The notes below the pieces were generated by a model. The model saw only the letters and a program-made list of their open reading frames with translations, was not told the DNA's origin and searched no databases. From Muribaculaceae bacterium Isolate-002 (NCI) (GTDB lineage: Bacteria; Bacteroidota; Bacteroidia; Bacteroidales; Muribaculaceae), in assembly GCA_004102805.1 (NCBI GenBank), contig SCEG01000023.1, forward strand, positions 1 through 46,376: 46,376 nucleotides of DNA, written 5' to 3'. How positions within the stretch are numbered: position 1 is the stretch's first letter; each line of letters starts with the position of its first letter. Below, piece by piece: positions 25,608-34,294 of this stretch. Both the position numbers and the translations under genes were made by a program.

Positions 25608-26339
25608 ATGAAACGCGTTAACCACATACTGCTCGCTTTAGCCGCCATAATCGCCGTCATATCGGGGAGCGGTGAAGTCTGCGCGCAACATCTGAACGAC
25701 AAACTGCTCAACCGCCCGTATGCCGACATGCGCCGCTGGCACCTTGGTTTTTCGGTAGGATTGCACACTCAGGATCTGCGGTTCACCCACAACGGATTTA
25801 TCACTCCGGAGGGGGAATCATGGTTTATCGAGCAGCCCTCGTTTCAGCCCGGATTTAATGTCAACGGTCTTTTTGACCTGCGGCTGAACGACTATTTCAA
25901 CGTGCGTTTCACTCCGGGACTATATTTCGGCAACCGCGATTTACGTTTCAGGGAGGTCAATACCGGCGAAGAGCTCAAGCAGAGTCTCAAATCAGCCTAT
26001 CTGGCATTTCCGGTAGATTTGAAATTTTCGGCATTGCGCCTGCGCAATCTGCGTCCGTATGTCACTGCCGGCATAATGCCCGCCGTCAACCTGACACGCA
26101 AAAACGGGGAATATATCAAACTGAACAGTAGCGATTTTTATCTCACATGCGGATTTGGCTGCGATCTCTATCTCCCCTATTTCAAACTTATACCCGAGGT
26201 AAAATTCTGCTTCGGTCTTGTCGATGTCGTCGATCACAAGCGCCCCGACCTTACCGATGACCCGGCCAAACAGAAGTTTACCCAATCGCTAAAGAAAGCG
26301 GCATCCTCGATGGTTGTTTTCAGTTTTTATTTCGAATGA
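25608..26339 (+). CDS. porT: PorT-type outer-membrane beta-barrel protein of type IX secretion
   Basis: 243 residues with a signal peptide (to about GEVCA-Q26). The mature protein is a predicted 8-stranded barrel with PorT-like features: RRWHLGFSVGLHTQDLRFTHNGF, FNVNGLFDLRLNDYFNVRFTPGLYFGNRDLRF, YLAFPVDLKFSALRLRNLRPYVTAG and a C-terminal strand ending SMVVFSFYFE. In P. gingivalis PorT (SprT in Flavobacterium) is needed for T9SS function. Its stop overlaps the porP start by 4 nt, so it is coupled to the T9SS core operon. Confidence 0.85.
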   Translation: MKRVNHILLALAAIIAVISGSGEVCAQHLNDKLLNRPYADMRRWHLGFSVGLHTQDLRFTHNGFITPEGESWFIEQPSFQPGFNVNGLFDLRLNDYFNVRFTPGLYFGNRDLRFREVNTGEELKQSLKSAYLAFPVDLKFSALRLRNLRPYVTAGIMPAVNLTRKNGEYIKLNSSDFYLTCGFGCDLYLPYFKLIPEVKFCFGLVDVVDHKRPDLTDDPAKQKFTQSLKKAASSMVVFSFYFE

Positions 26340-27340
26340 CACGAAGCGTTAACGACATATTATCATTATTATTACGACTGGCCATTGTGCCGGCGATGTT
26401 GCTTGCCGGTATATGCGCCCACGCCCAGAGCGACGCGCAATTCTCTCAGTATTACCAGATAAAGAACTACTATAACCCGGCAGCCATAGGCACTTCCGAT
26501 CTGCTTAACATACGTGGCGGCGCACGTCTCCAGTGGGTGGGTATCGACAACGCGCCCAAATCGTTTGCCGCCACGGCTGAAATGCCGTTCAAACTTTTCA
26601 AAAAGCGTATAGGCGTGGGAGTACTGATGCAGCAGGAGAGCCTGGGTCTTTACAAGAACCTCACGGCAGGTGTGCAGGCTGGTTACAAGATAAAGCTCTT
26701 CAAGGGAGAAATGACAGCCGGCGTGCAGATCGGATTTATAAACCAGTCGTTCAAAGGCTCGGAAGTGGTGCTCCCCGACGATGACAACTATCATCAGGGC
26801 ACCGACGAGGCAATCCCGACGAACGATCTCAACGGAAACGCTTTTGACATCGGAGTCGGAGTGTATTACACGCGCGGCATCTGGTGGGGAGGCCTTTCGA
26901 TGACACATGCCACGCAGCCGGTCATAAGCCTGAAATCAGACACAGGCGACAACTCGCTCGAGCACAATTACGAATTTCAGGTGGGGCGGACGCTATATTT
27001 TATGGCCGGATGCAATATTCAGATAAAAAATACGTTATTTGAAGTGATGCCGTCAGTGCTGGTCAAGAGTGATTTCACCTTCACCACCGGCGAGGCCACC
27101 GCCAGAGTGCGTTACAACAAGTTTCTCACCGCAGGCATAGGCTACCGCTACAACGATGCCGTGACAATCAGCCTCGGCGCCGAGATAAAAGGCTTCTATC
27201 TGGGTTATGCCTACGATTACGCCACTTCGGCCATCGCCAAAGCCTCGTCAGGCAGCCACGAGATATTCGCGGGCTACTCGCTCAAGCTGGATTTCTCGGA
27301 AAAGAACAAGAATAAACATAAGAGCATACGCATACTTTAA
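26336..27340 (+). CDS. porP: PorP/SprF family outer-membrane protein, type IX secretion
   Basis: Outer-membrane barrel that links the T9SS ring or surface adhesins to the membrane. 334 residues, with signal peptide ending CAHAQ (about residue 31) followed by the family hallmark DAQFSQYYQIKNYYNPAAIG. Repeated beta-strands follow (RIGVGVLMQQESLGLYKNL, AGVQAGYKIKLFKGEMTAGVQIGF), and the C-terminus ends in a strand plus a basic tail. It is fused into an operon with porT (ATGA overlap) and gldK (3 bp gap), which identifies it as the core PorP rather than one of the many SprF paralogues. Confidence 0.92.
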   Translation: MTRSVNDILSLLLRLAIVPAMLLAGICAHAQSDAQFSQYYQIKNYYNPAAIGTSDLLNIRGGARLQWVGIDNAPKSFAATAEMPFKLFKKRIGVGVLMQQESLGLYKNLTAGVQAGYKIKLFKGEMTAGVQIGFINQSFKGSEVVLPDDDNYHQGTDEAIPTNDLNGNAFDIGVGVYYTRGIWWGGLSMTHATQPVISLKSDTGDNSLEHNYEFQVGRTLYFMAGCNIQIKNTLFEVMPSVLVKSDFTFTTGEATARVRYNKFLTAGIGYRYNDAVTISLGAEIKGFYLGYAYDYATSAIAKASSGSHEIFAGYSLKLDFSEKNKNKHKSIRIL

Positions 27341-27343
27341 GAC

Positions 27344-28783
27344 ATGAAACGAACATCTCTTTATCTCCTTCCGATAGCAGCCACGATGCTTACAGCAGCA
27401 TCATGCGCCACAGGGTCACGCAATGCCAGCGGCGGTGAAGTCACCGGCGTAGGAGGCATGTCGTGGATCGAACCTACACCCTACGGCATGGTGCTTGTGT
27501 CAAGAGGCTCGATGGAAGTGGGAGCACAGAAGGCCGACAGCGCATGGAACCTTCCGGCATCGGCACGCGGCATCTCGGTAGATGCCTTCTGGATGGACGA
27601 GACTGAAATCACAAACTCCAAGTATAAACAGTTTGTATTCTGGGTACGCGACTCGATAATCAGGGAGCGTCTCGCCGACCCGGCCTACGGCGGCAACGAA
27701 GCATTCAAAATCGAGGAAGACAAGGAAGGAAACCCCATCACGCCCCACCTCAACTGGAGCAAGCCCATACCGTGGCGCAACGCCAACGAGGACGAGCAGC
27801 GCGCCATCGAGAGCGTGTATCGCACAAATCCCATCACCGGACAGCGCGAACTCGACCCCGAGCAGCTCAACTACCGCTACGAGACCTACAACCACACCGA
27901 AGCGGCCAAGCGCAAACACCGTCTTGACCCGCGTCGCCGCGAATATAACACCGACAAGCCCACACCAACGGCAGTGCCTGTCATCTCAAAGGACACCGCA
28001 TATATCGACGACGAGGGTGAAATCGTGCGCCGCACCATCACACGCGGCCTGACCGGCGACTTCGATTTCGTCAATACATATATAGTAAATGTATATCCCG
28101 ACACCACGGCATGGATCAATGACTTCGACAACGCCTACAACGAGCCTTACGTGCGCATGTATTTCTCTCACGGAGGATATAACGAATATCCCGTTGTGGG
28201 GGTGAGCTGGGAGCAGGCCAACGCATTCTGCAACTGGCGCACCGACTACCTGCGGCGAGCACTCGGACGCGAGGGCGTCTATGTCGAGCCCTACCGTCTG
28301 CCCACAGAGGCCGAATGGGAATATGCCGCCCGCGCCGGCGTCAACGAGAACATGTATCCATGGGAAGGCGACCTGCCGCTGAGCGAAGACAAAGGCTGTT
28401 TCTACGCCAACTTCAAGCCCAACGAAGGAAACTATGTCAAGGACGGACAGCTGATAACATCGCGCGTAGGCACATATTCGCCCAATGATTTCGGACTCTA
28501 CGACATGGCCGGTAATGTCAGCGAGTGGACATCGACAGCCTATACGGAAAGCGTGTCGAAACTTACCAACGACCTCAATCCGGAGTATCGTTACGACGCA
28601 GCTCAGGAAGACCCTTACAAGATGAAGCGCAAAATCGTGCGCGGCGGCTCATGGAAAGATGTGGCCCACAATATCCGTTCAGACATACGCATGTGGGAAT
28701 ATCAGAATGAACAACGCTCATATATCGGCTTCCGCTGCGTGCGCTCGCAGATAGGATTTGCCAAAGGCAACAAATTGAAATAA
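27344..28783 (+). CDS. gldK: GldK/PorK, type IX secretion ring lipoprotein
   Basis: Outer-membrane lipoprotein that forms the periplasmic T9SS ring with GldN/PorN. Signal and lipobox LTAASC put the lipidated cysteine at about residue 22. The body is a formylglycine-generating-enzyme-like fold: GMVLVSRGSMEVG, DAFWMDETEITNSKYKQFVFW, VVGVSWEQANAFCNWRTDYL, YRLPTEAEWEYAARAG, DMAGNVSEWTSTAY and IVRGGSWKDVAHNIRSD, ending YIGFRCVRSQ. The fold is structural here; the sulfatase-modifying activity is not inferred. 479 residues, normal for GldK. Confidence 0.95.
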   Translation: MKRTSLYLLPIAATMLTAASCATGSRNASGGEVTGVGGMSWIEPTPYGMVLVSRGSMEVGAQKADSAWNLPASARGISVDAFWMDETEITNSKYKQFVFWVRDSIIRERLADPAYGGNEAFKIEEDKEGNPITPHLNWSKPIPWRNANEDEQRAIESVYRTNPITGQRELDPEQLNYRYETYNHTEAAKRKHRLDPRRREYNTDKPTPTAVPVISKDTAYIDDEGEIVRRTITRGLTGDFDFVNTYIVNVYPDTTAWINDFDNAYNEPYVRMYFSHGGYNEYPVVGVSWEQANAFCNWRTDYLRRALGREGVYVEPYRLPTEAEWEYAARAGVNENMYPWEGDLPLSEDKGCFYANFKPNEGNYVKDGQLITSRVGTYSPNDFGLYDMAGNVSEWTSTAYTESVSKLTNDLNPEYRYDAAQEDPYKMKRKIVRGGSWKDVAHNIRSDIRMWEYQNEQRSYIGFRCVRSQIGFAKGNKLK

Positions 28784-28867
28784 GGCTTTCCGGCAGCCAT
28801 CGGCCACGCCACGGCTGCCCTAATGAAATCAACCATATACAATCGAGAAAAAAGAAAATAGACCGCG

Positions 28868-29869
28868 ATGGGAAAAGTAAAAAGATATAAAAACCGCATA
28901 ACCCGCTTCCTGCAGAGCGACGGAGGCCAACGCTTCTTCAACTTCGCCTACTCGATAGGCGCGGCAATCGTAATCTGGGGCGCATTGTTCAAGATACTGC
29001 ACCTGCCCGGAGGCAACTTCCTGCTGTCGCTCGGCATGGGCACAGAGGTGCTGATGTTCGTGCTGTCGGCCTTCGACCGTCCGCCACGCGAATATCACTG
29101 GGAGGAAGTGTTCCCTTCGCTCGATCCCGACCGCCGAAACGGGGAGAATGCCGATGACGGGGCAGGCTTGCTTTCGCAGGGCGCAGGCACGGGCACAACT
29201 GTGATTGTCACCGGAGGCGGAACACACGCACAGGCGCCGGCACGCAGTGTCAGCCCCGAGCAGGCAAAAGCCGCCGCAGGCATTCCCGGCGACATAAATC
29301 TCACGGAGGAGGATTCACGCTCGCTGTCGGAAAGCATCGCAAAGATGGCCGCCGCTTCCGACCAGCTCGCACGTATGGCCGAACTCACCACCGCCACACA
29401 GAAATATCTCGACCAGATGGCAAGCATTGCCTCGGAAATGGAACATCTGCGCACTACGACAGCGGCCCTCAACGAGGTGTCAGACGTGCTTCTCGACAGC
29501 TACCGCGCCATCACCGAGAACTCCGAGAACATAACCCGCAGCTCAAGCGGATATGTCGAACAGATGCAGGATCTCAACCGCAACCTCACCGGACTGAACA
29601 CCATCTACGAGATACAGCTCAAGAGTGTATCGTCGCAGCTTGACTCAATTGACCGTGTCAACCGCGGCATCAAGGATATACGCGACATGTACGAGAAGAG
29701 CTCAAGCCAGAGCGCACGCTACGTGGAGGAGACGGAGCGCATGGCCCACTACATGCACCAGCTCAATGCCGTGTATGAGAAGATGCTGACAGCAATGACC
29801 GTCAACATGTACCGCCAGCCGATATCAGTCGACACTCCGGCGGCCGGAGCCAACGGCGCGCAGGTGTAA
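28868..29869 (+). CDS. gldL: GldL/PorL, type IX secretion inner-membrane motor protein
   Basis: Forms the proton-driven motor with GldM. Two transmembrane helices occupy about residues 23-47 and 50-70, with the conserved Lys42 (GALFKILH) and Glu60 (GMGTEVLMFVLSAF) that correspond to the charged pair thought to couple proton flow in GldL. A long cytoplasmic part follows (about 75-333), rich in heptad-like patterns (SLSESIAKMAAASDQLARMAEL, SSGYVEQMQDLNRNLTGLN), probably coiled coil. 333 residues, within the usual range. 84 bp after gldK. Confidence 0.94.
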   Translation: MGKVKRYKNRITRFLQSDGGQRFFNFAYSIGAAIVIWGALFKILHLPGGNFLLSLGMGTEVLMFVLSAFDRPPREYHWEEVFPSLDPDRRNGENADDGAGLLSQGAGTGTTVIVTGGGTHAQAPARSVSPEQAKAAAGIPGDINLTEEDSRSLSESIAKMAAASDQLARMAELTTATQKYLDQMASIASEMEHLRTTTAALNEVSDVLLDSYRAITENSENITRSSSGYVEQMQDLNRNLTGLNTIYEIQLKSVSSQLDSIDRVNRGIKDIRDMYEKSSSQSARYVEETERMAHYMHQLNAVYEKMLTAMTVNMYRQPISVDTPAAGANGAQV

Positions 29870-30014
29870 CTGCGGCTGACGGCACTTGCCGCATGCCTCA
29901 TCCCCTACCCCTCAAGCCATCAGTCAACTTATCCTAAAACGAAAGATATCAAAACGGCAGCCACGACACTCCGCACCGCGGACAACAGCCGCCTACGAAA
30001 CGTAAAATATAACA

Positions 30015-31580
30015 ATGGGAGCATCCAACAATCGACTATCGCCACGCCAGAAGATGATAAACCTCATGTATATCGTGCTGATGGCAATGCTTGCGCTCAA
30101 CGTGTCGAGCGACGTGCTTGACGGCTTCACGCAGGTGAAGGAAGGATTGGTACGCACCAACGACAACATAGAGCAGCGCAACGCCTCTATCATGGGGGCG
30201 CTCGAGGCATTCAGCCGACAGAACCCCGAAAAAGGTCTGTCATGGTATCAGAAAGCTTTCGAGGTGCGCAGCCAGACAGCACGAATGTATGAACTGGTCG
30301 ACTCGCTCAAGGAGCAGATTGTGAAAAAGGCCGACGGTGCGGAAGGTGATGTCGACAACATCATAAACCGCGAGGATCTCGACGCCGCCGCGCTCATAAT
30401 GCTCGAACCCGCCACACGCCGCGGGGCTGCGCTGCGCGAACAGATTGACTCATACCGCGGCTATATCACATCGGTCGTGACCGACTCGGTAAAGAGCGCG
30501 AGCATCGAGCAGGCTCTGTCGACCGCACCGGTGCAGCGCAAAGGTGAAATCGGCGAAATGAGCTGGGAGGAATACAAATTTGAAAATCAGCCCGTAGTGG
30601 CAGCGATAGCTTTGCTCACCAAGCTCCAGAACGACATAAAATACTCCGAAGGAGAGGCGCTGCAGTCGCTTCTTGCCAATGTCGACGCCGGCGATGTGCG
30701 CGTCAACGAACTGAATGCGTTTGTGATACCCGACTCCCGCTATGTGATACGCGGGGGCAAATACCACGCCAACATAGTGCTCGCGGCAGTCGACACCACT
30801 CAGCGCCCCAACATCTATATCAACGGCAAACGGCTCGGAGATAACGGGCTGTATGAGGTCACCGCAGGCTCGGCAGGCAATTTCGACTACAAGGGATATC
30901 TCGAAGTGCCCCACGGTGACGGCACTTTCACACGCCATGACTTTTCGTCATCCTATACTGTCATCGAACCTACCGCCACCGTGTCGGCCACAATGATGAA
31001 TGTGCTTTATGCCGGTATCGACAATCCGATAAGCATATCCGTGCCCGGTGTCGCCAATACGGGAGTGAGCGCTACCATGACCAACGGCACACTCTCCCGC
31101 CGCGGTGACGCATGGGTGGCTCACCCCGGCAAAGTTGGTGAAACAGCCACTGTCACTGTCACCGCCGACATGAACGGCAAAAAGACAGAAGTGTCGCGCA
31201 CTGAATTCCGCGTGCGCAAACTGCCCGACCCCACTCCGTTTATCTCGTATAAGGACGCCGAAGGCAATACGGTGCGCTACCGCGGAGGTGGCCGGGGCAT
31301 AGCCAAGGCACTGCTTATGCAGGCCCCCGGACTTGAGGCCGCCATTGATGACGACCTGCTCAATATCTCGTTCAACGTGCTCAGTTTCGAGACCGTGACA
31401 TTCGACTCCATGGGCAACGCACTGCCCGAAGTGTCTGACGGCAACAAGTTTTCATCGCGGCAGAAATCGCAGCTGCAGCGTCTCAAACGCGGCAACCGCA
31501 TCTATGTGACCCGCGTGAAGGCAGTCGGACCCGACGGTATCACCCGCGAGCTTGCTCCGCTTGAGATAATCATCAATTAA
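30015..31580 (+). CDS. gldM: GldM/PorM, type IX secretion motor shaft
   Basis: Single-span inner-membrane protein (helix about residues 14-31, KMINLMYIVLMAMLALNVSS) with a long periplasmic part that spans to the GldK/N ring. It shows the conserved start of the periplasmic part, SSDVLDGFTQVKEGL, followed by a helical first domain and beta-rich D2-D4 domains (GGKYHANIVLAAVDT, NIYINGKRL, VLYAGIDNPISISVPGV). 521 residues, as in other GldM. The 145-bp gap from gldL holds only a small GCGGC/GCCGC inverted repeat. Confidence 0.95.
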   Translation: MGASNNRLSPRQKMINLMYIVLMAMLALNVSSDVLDGFTQVKEGLVRTNDNIEQRNASIMGALEAFSRQNPEKGLSWYQKAFEVRSQTARMYELVDSLKEQIVKKADGAEGDVDNIINREDLDAAALIMLEPATRRGAALREQIDSYRGYITSVVTDSVKSASIEQALSTAPVQRKGEIGEMSWEEYKFENQPVVAAIALLTKLQNDIKYSEGEALQSLLANVDAGDVRVNELNAFVIPDSRYVIRGGKYHANIVLAAVDTTQRPNIYINGKRLGDNGLYEVTAGSAGNFDYKGYLEVPHGDGTFTRHDFSSSYTVIEPTATVSATMMNVLYAGIDNPISISVPGVANTGVSATMTNGTLSRRGDAWVAHPGKVGETATVTVTADMNGKKTEVSRTEFRVRKLPDPTPFISYKDAEGNTVRYRGGGRGIAKALLMQAPGLEAAIDDDLLNISFNVLSFETVTFDSMGNALPEVSDGNKFSSRQKSQLQRLKRGNRIYVTRVKAVGPDGITRELAPLEIIIN

Positions 31581-31606
31581 CCTGAATATAAAAGAAACAT
31601 TATACA

Positions 31607-32707
31607 ATGAGTGTATTTAAAAGACATATCACAGTTGCAGCCGTGCTTCTGGCAGCGGGCACAGCCGCCATTGCACAAGACTCGTCGTCGAGTTCGGTAG
31701 TGCGCCGCGGCGGGTCTGACCGCAACCGCAAGGAGCAGGCTCAGCCGGGAGTGACGGAACGCATGCAGAAATTTTATGAGGAGTCGCCCAGAAGCGATGC
31801 CGACATGCAGTGGATGCGCGTAATCTACCGCGAACTCGACCTCCGCAAGCCCAAAAACGCCTCACTCTACTATCCTGAGGATATCATCGACGGCGATAAA
31901 AACCTGTTCCGCATCATCATGGAGCAGCTTGCCGACAACCGCATCGCTGCTTACGAGTATCTTGACGGACGCGAGATATTTTCCGACCAATACAAACTCA
32001 ATGTCGGCGACATGCTCGACCGTTTCCACATATATCATACGGCGGCAAAAGGCTCGACTGAAAAAAATCCGCGCTATGTCATCGAAGAGGTCGACGTGCC
32101 CACCAACGAGGTGCTGTCGTATTATATCCTCGAACGCTGGGAATTTGACTCTCGCTCCAACAACATGCGCACACGCGTCGAAGCTATCTGCCCGGTGCTC
32201 CACCGTTCGGGCGACTTCGGGGGCGACGCCATGAAATATCCGATGTTCTGGGTGAAGATGGACGCCCTGCGCCCCTATCTTTCGCAGCAATATATCTTTG
32301 TCGACGACGACAACAATCTCCCCAAATACACTCTTGACGATTTCTTCGCCATGAACATGTATGACGGCGACATTTACAAGACCCGCAACCTGCGCAACCA
32401 GTCGATGATGCAGATGTATCCCGACCCCGACGATCTCAAACGCGCTCAGGACAGCATTCAGAACCGTCTTGACACATACGGCGACAAACTGTGGGTGCCC
32501 TCGCGCGAAGAGGTGATAGCTGCAAGAGAGGCTCGCGAGGCAGCGGCCGCAGGTGACTCTATCGTCATACCCGACCGCGATGCCGCTCCAAAATCGGCGC
32601 GCTCGTCGCGCGCACGAAAAGCGCCCAAGAAGAAAGAGCCTAAAGCTCTAAAGCCCAAATACAACACCAGCAACTCAGCCGTGCGCTCGGTGCGCCGACG
32701 CAAATAA
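31607..32707 (+). CDS. gldN: GldN/PorN, type IX secretion ring protein, with basic C-terminal tail
   Basis: Periplasmic partner of GldK in the T9SS ring. Signal peptide MSVFKRHITVAAVLLAAGTAAIAQ (cleavage near AIA-Q). The core carries DADMQWMRVIYRELDLRKPKNASLYYPE, GDKNLFRIIMEQLADNRIAAYEYLDGREIFSD and LERWEFDSRSNNMRTRVEAICPV, all typical of GldN. The last 37 residues are markedly basic (15 Lys or Arg) after a linker. 366 residues. 26 bp after gldM; last gene of the T9SS unit. Confidence 0.94.
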   Translation: MSVFKRHITVAAVLLAAGTAAIAQDSSSSSVVRRGGSDRNRKEQAQPGVTERMQKFYEESPRSDADMQWMRVIYRELDLRKPKNASLYYPEDIIDGDKNLFRIIMEQLADNRIAAYEYLDGREIFSDQYKLNVGDMLDRFHIYHTAAKGSTEKNPRYVIEEVDVPTNEVLSYYILERWEFDSRSNNMRTRVEAICPVLHRSGDFGGDAMKYPMFWVKMDALRPYLSQQYIFVDDDNNLPKYTLDDFFAMNMYDGDIYKTRNLRNQSMMQMYPDPDDLKRAQDSIQNRLDTYGDKLWVPSREEVIAAREAREAAAAGDSIVIPDRDAAPKSARSSRARKAPKKKEPKALKPKYNTSNSAVRSVRRRK

Positions 32708-32735
32708 CGCAAATAACAGCTGATAGCCACCCTAT

Positions 32736-32770
32736 ACAGGGCATGTCATTATCAAAATGGCATGCCCTGT
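32736..32770 (+). terminator. Hairpin closing the T9SS operon
   Basis: Ten-base perfect arms ACAGGGCATG (32736-32745) and CATGCCCTGT (32761-32770). The tail TTCCGTTAAAAAA is only modestly T-rich. Position 29 nt after gldN fits an operon end. Confidence 0.65.
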
Positions 32771-32881
32771 TTCCGTTAAAAAAGGATGTGAGCCATGCCG
32801 CATGGCAATCTGCTCAAAAACACAATCAGTGTGCAAAAGGTTAAGGTTGTGTTAAAGAACATGTTTTTCAGATTTTTTTAC

Positions 32882-32889
32882 TATTTTTG
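32882..32889 (+). promoter_or_regulatory. -7 box of the 2-oxoacid:ferredoxin oxidoreductase operon
   Basis: TATTTTTG matches the consensus, about 48 nt before the ferredoxin-subunit ATG at 32937. The -33 region is T-rich without a clear TTTG. Confidence 0.5.
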
Positions 32890-32936
32890 CATAGAAAACA
32901 ATATTCAGACATTATTACAACAATATAATAAATATC

Positions 32937-33167
32937 ATGGCAAAGATTCACGGAGCCGTTGTGATTGACGAGGAACGCTGCAAGGGATGCGACCTGTGTG
33001 TCGTGGCATGTCCGACCAATGTGTTGCTGCTCAAAGACAAAGAGGTCAACGACCGCGGCTATCATTATGCCTATATGGCTCAGGCGGAAGCATGCATCGG
33101 ATGTGCGGCCTGCGCCACAGTATGCCCCGACGCCTGCATTGAAGTATATCGTGTGGTCGAGAAGTAA
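32937..33167 (+). CDS. 2-oxoacid:ferredoxin oxidoreductase, delta (2x[4Fe-4S]) subunit
   Basis: 76-residue ferredoxin-like subunit with two complete clusters motifs: CKGCDLCVVACP (residues about 15-26) and CIGCAACATVCP (about 54-65). It shuttles electrons from the TPP site to ferredoxin. It is the first gene of a four-gene operon followed by alpha, beta and gamma subunits, the order common for KOR/VOR in Bacteroidales. Confidence 0.92.
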   Translation: MAKIHGAVVIDEERCKGCDLCVVACPTNVLLLKDKEVNDRGYHYAYMAQAEACIGCAACATVCPDACIEVYRVVEK

Positions 33168-33188
33168 CACTAAAAAGACAGAAAAATT

Positions 33189-34292
33189 ATGAATGAAGAT
33201 ATCAGACTGATGAAAGGCAACGAGGCGATAGCCCATGCCGCCGTGCGCTATGGCGTCGACGGCTACTTCGGCTATCCCATCACCCCCCAGTCGGAAGTAC
33301 TCGAGACCCTTGAGGCGCTCATGCCGTGGGAAACGACCGGAATGGTCGTGATGCAGGCAGAGAGCGAGATTTCATCCATCAACATGGTATATGGCGGCGC
33401 CGCCACAGGCAAGGCTGTGATGACATCGTCGTCAAGTCCCGGCGTATCGCTGATGCAGGAAGGCATATCATATCTTGCCGCGTCAGAGCTTCCTGCCCTG
33501 ATTGTCAACGTGATGCGCGGAGGCCCCGGACTGGGCACCATCCACCCTTCGCAGAGCGACTATTTCCAGGCGACCAAAGGAGGCGGCCACGGCGACTACC
33601 ATCTTATAGTGCTGGCGCCATCGTCGGTGCAGGAGATGGCCGACTTCGTGGGTCTGGGCTTCGACCTCGCATTCAAATACAGGACTCCTGCCATGATACT
33701 TGCCGACGGCGTTGTCGGACAGATGATGGAAAAAGTTGTGCTTCCGGAGCAGCGTCAGCGCCGCACGGCAGAAGAGATACGCACACAATGCCCGTGGGCG
33801 CTCACCGGAAAAACTGCCGACAGAAAACGCAACGTGGTCACCTCGCTTGAACTCGACTCCGCAATAATGGAGAAAAACAACGAGCGTTTCCAGCGCACAT
33901 ACAAGGAAATAGAAGCCAACGAAGTGAGATATCAGGGATATCACCTCGACGATGCCGAATATCTCATCGTGGCATTCGGTTCGATGGCACGTATCTGCCT
34001 CAAAGCGGTGGAAGAATCCCGCAAGGCAGGAGTGAAAATCGGACTGCTGCGCCCGATAACCCTCTGGCCGTTCCCCTACGAAGCCATACGCAACGCATCG
34101 GAGAGTGCAAAGGGAATACTCGTGGCAGAGCTTAACGCCGGGCAGATGATAGAGGATGTGCGTCTTGCGGTGCACGATAACGTGCCTGTGGAGCATTTCG
34201 GCCGCATGGGTGGCATAGTGCCTAATCCGGCGGAGGTGCTCGGCGCATTCACCGATAAATTCGGGGTGAAATTCAACGATCAAACAAATTAG
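33189..34292 (+). CDS. vorB: 2-oxoacid:ferredoxin oxidoreductase, alpha subunit (VorB/KorA type)
   Basis: Pyrimidine-binding half of the TPP enzyme that oxidatively decarboxylates a 2-oxoacid with CoA. Begins MKGNEAIAHAAVRYGVDGYFGYPITPQSEVLE (residues about 9-40), then AESEISSINMVYGGAATGKAVMTSSSSPG, the conserved region at the dimer active site, and QSDYFQATKGGGHGDYH. The C-terminal part (EYLIVAFGSMARIC, IGLLRPITLWPFP) is the transketolase-C domain. 367 residues. Members are annotated either as 3-methyl-2-oxobutanoate or 2-oxoglutarate oxidoreductase; the substrate is not decided by sequence. Confidence 0.88.
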   Translation: MNEDIRLMKGNEAIAHAAVRYGVDGYFGYPITPQSEVLETLEALMPWETTGMVVMQAESEISSINMVYGGAATGKAVMTSSSSPGVSLMQEGISYLAASELPALIVNVMRGGPGLGTIHPSQSDYFQATKGGGHGDYHLIVLAPSSVQEMADFVGLGFDLAFKYRTPAMILADGVVGQMMEKVVLPEQRQRRTAEEIRTQCPWALTGKTADRKRNVVTSLELDSAIMEKNNERFQRTYKEIEANEVRYQGYHLDDAEYLIVAFGSMARICLKAVEESRKAGVKIGLLRPITLWPFPYEAIRNASESAKGILVAELNAGQMIEDVRLAVHDNVPVEHFGRMGGIVPNPAEVLGAFTDKFGVKFNDQTN

Positions 34293-34294
34293 AC

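Noticed and set aside
27344..28783. Reading this gene as a formylglycine-generating or sulfatase-modifying enzyme
   Set aside because: The fold is similar, but the lipoprotein signal and position in porT-porP-gldKLMN identify it as the structural ring protein GldK.
33483..34283. Long antisense open frame over the VorB gene
   Set aside because: Shadow of a confidently identified coding region; no start signal and no recognisable domain.
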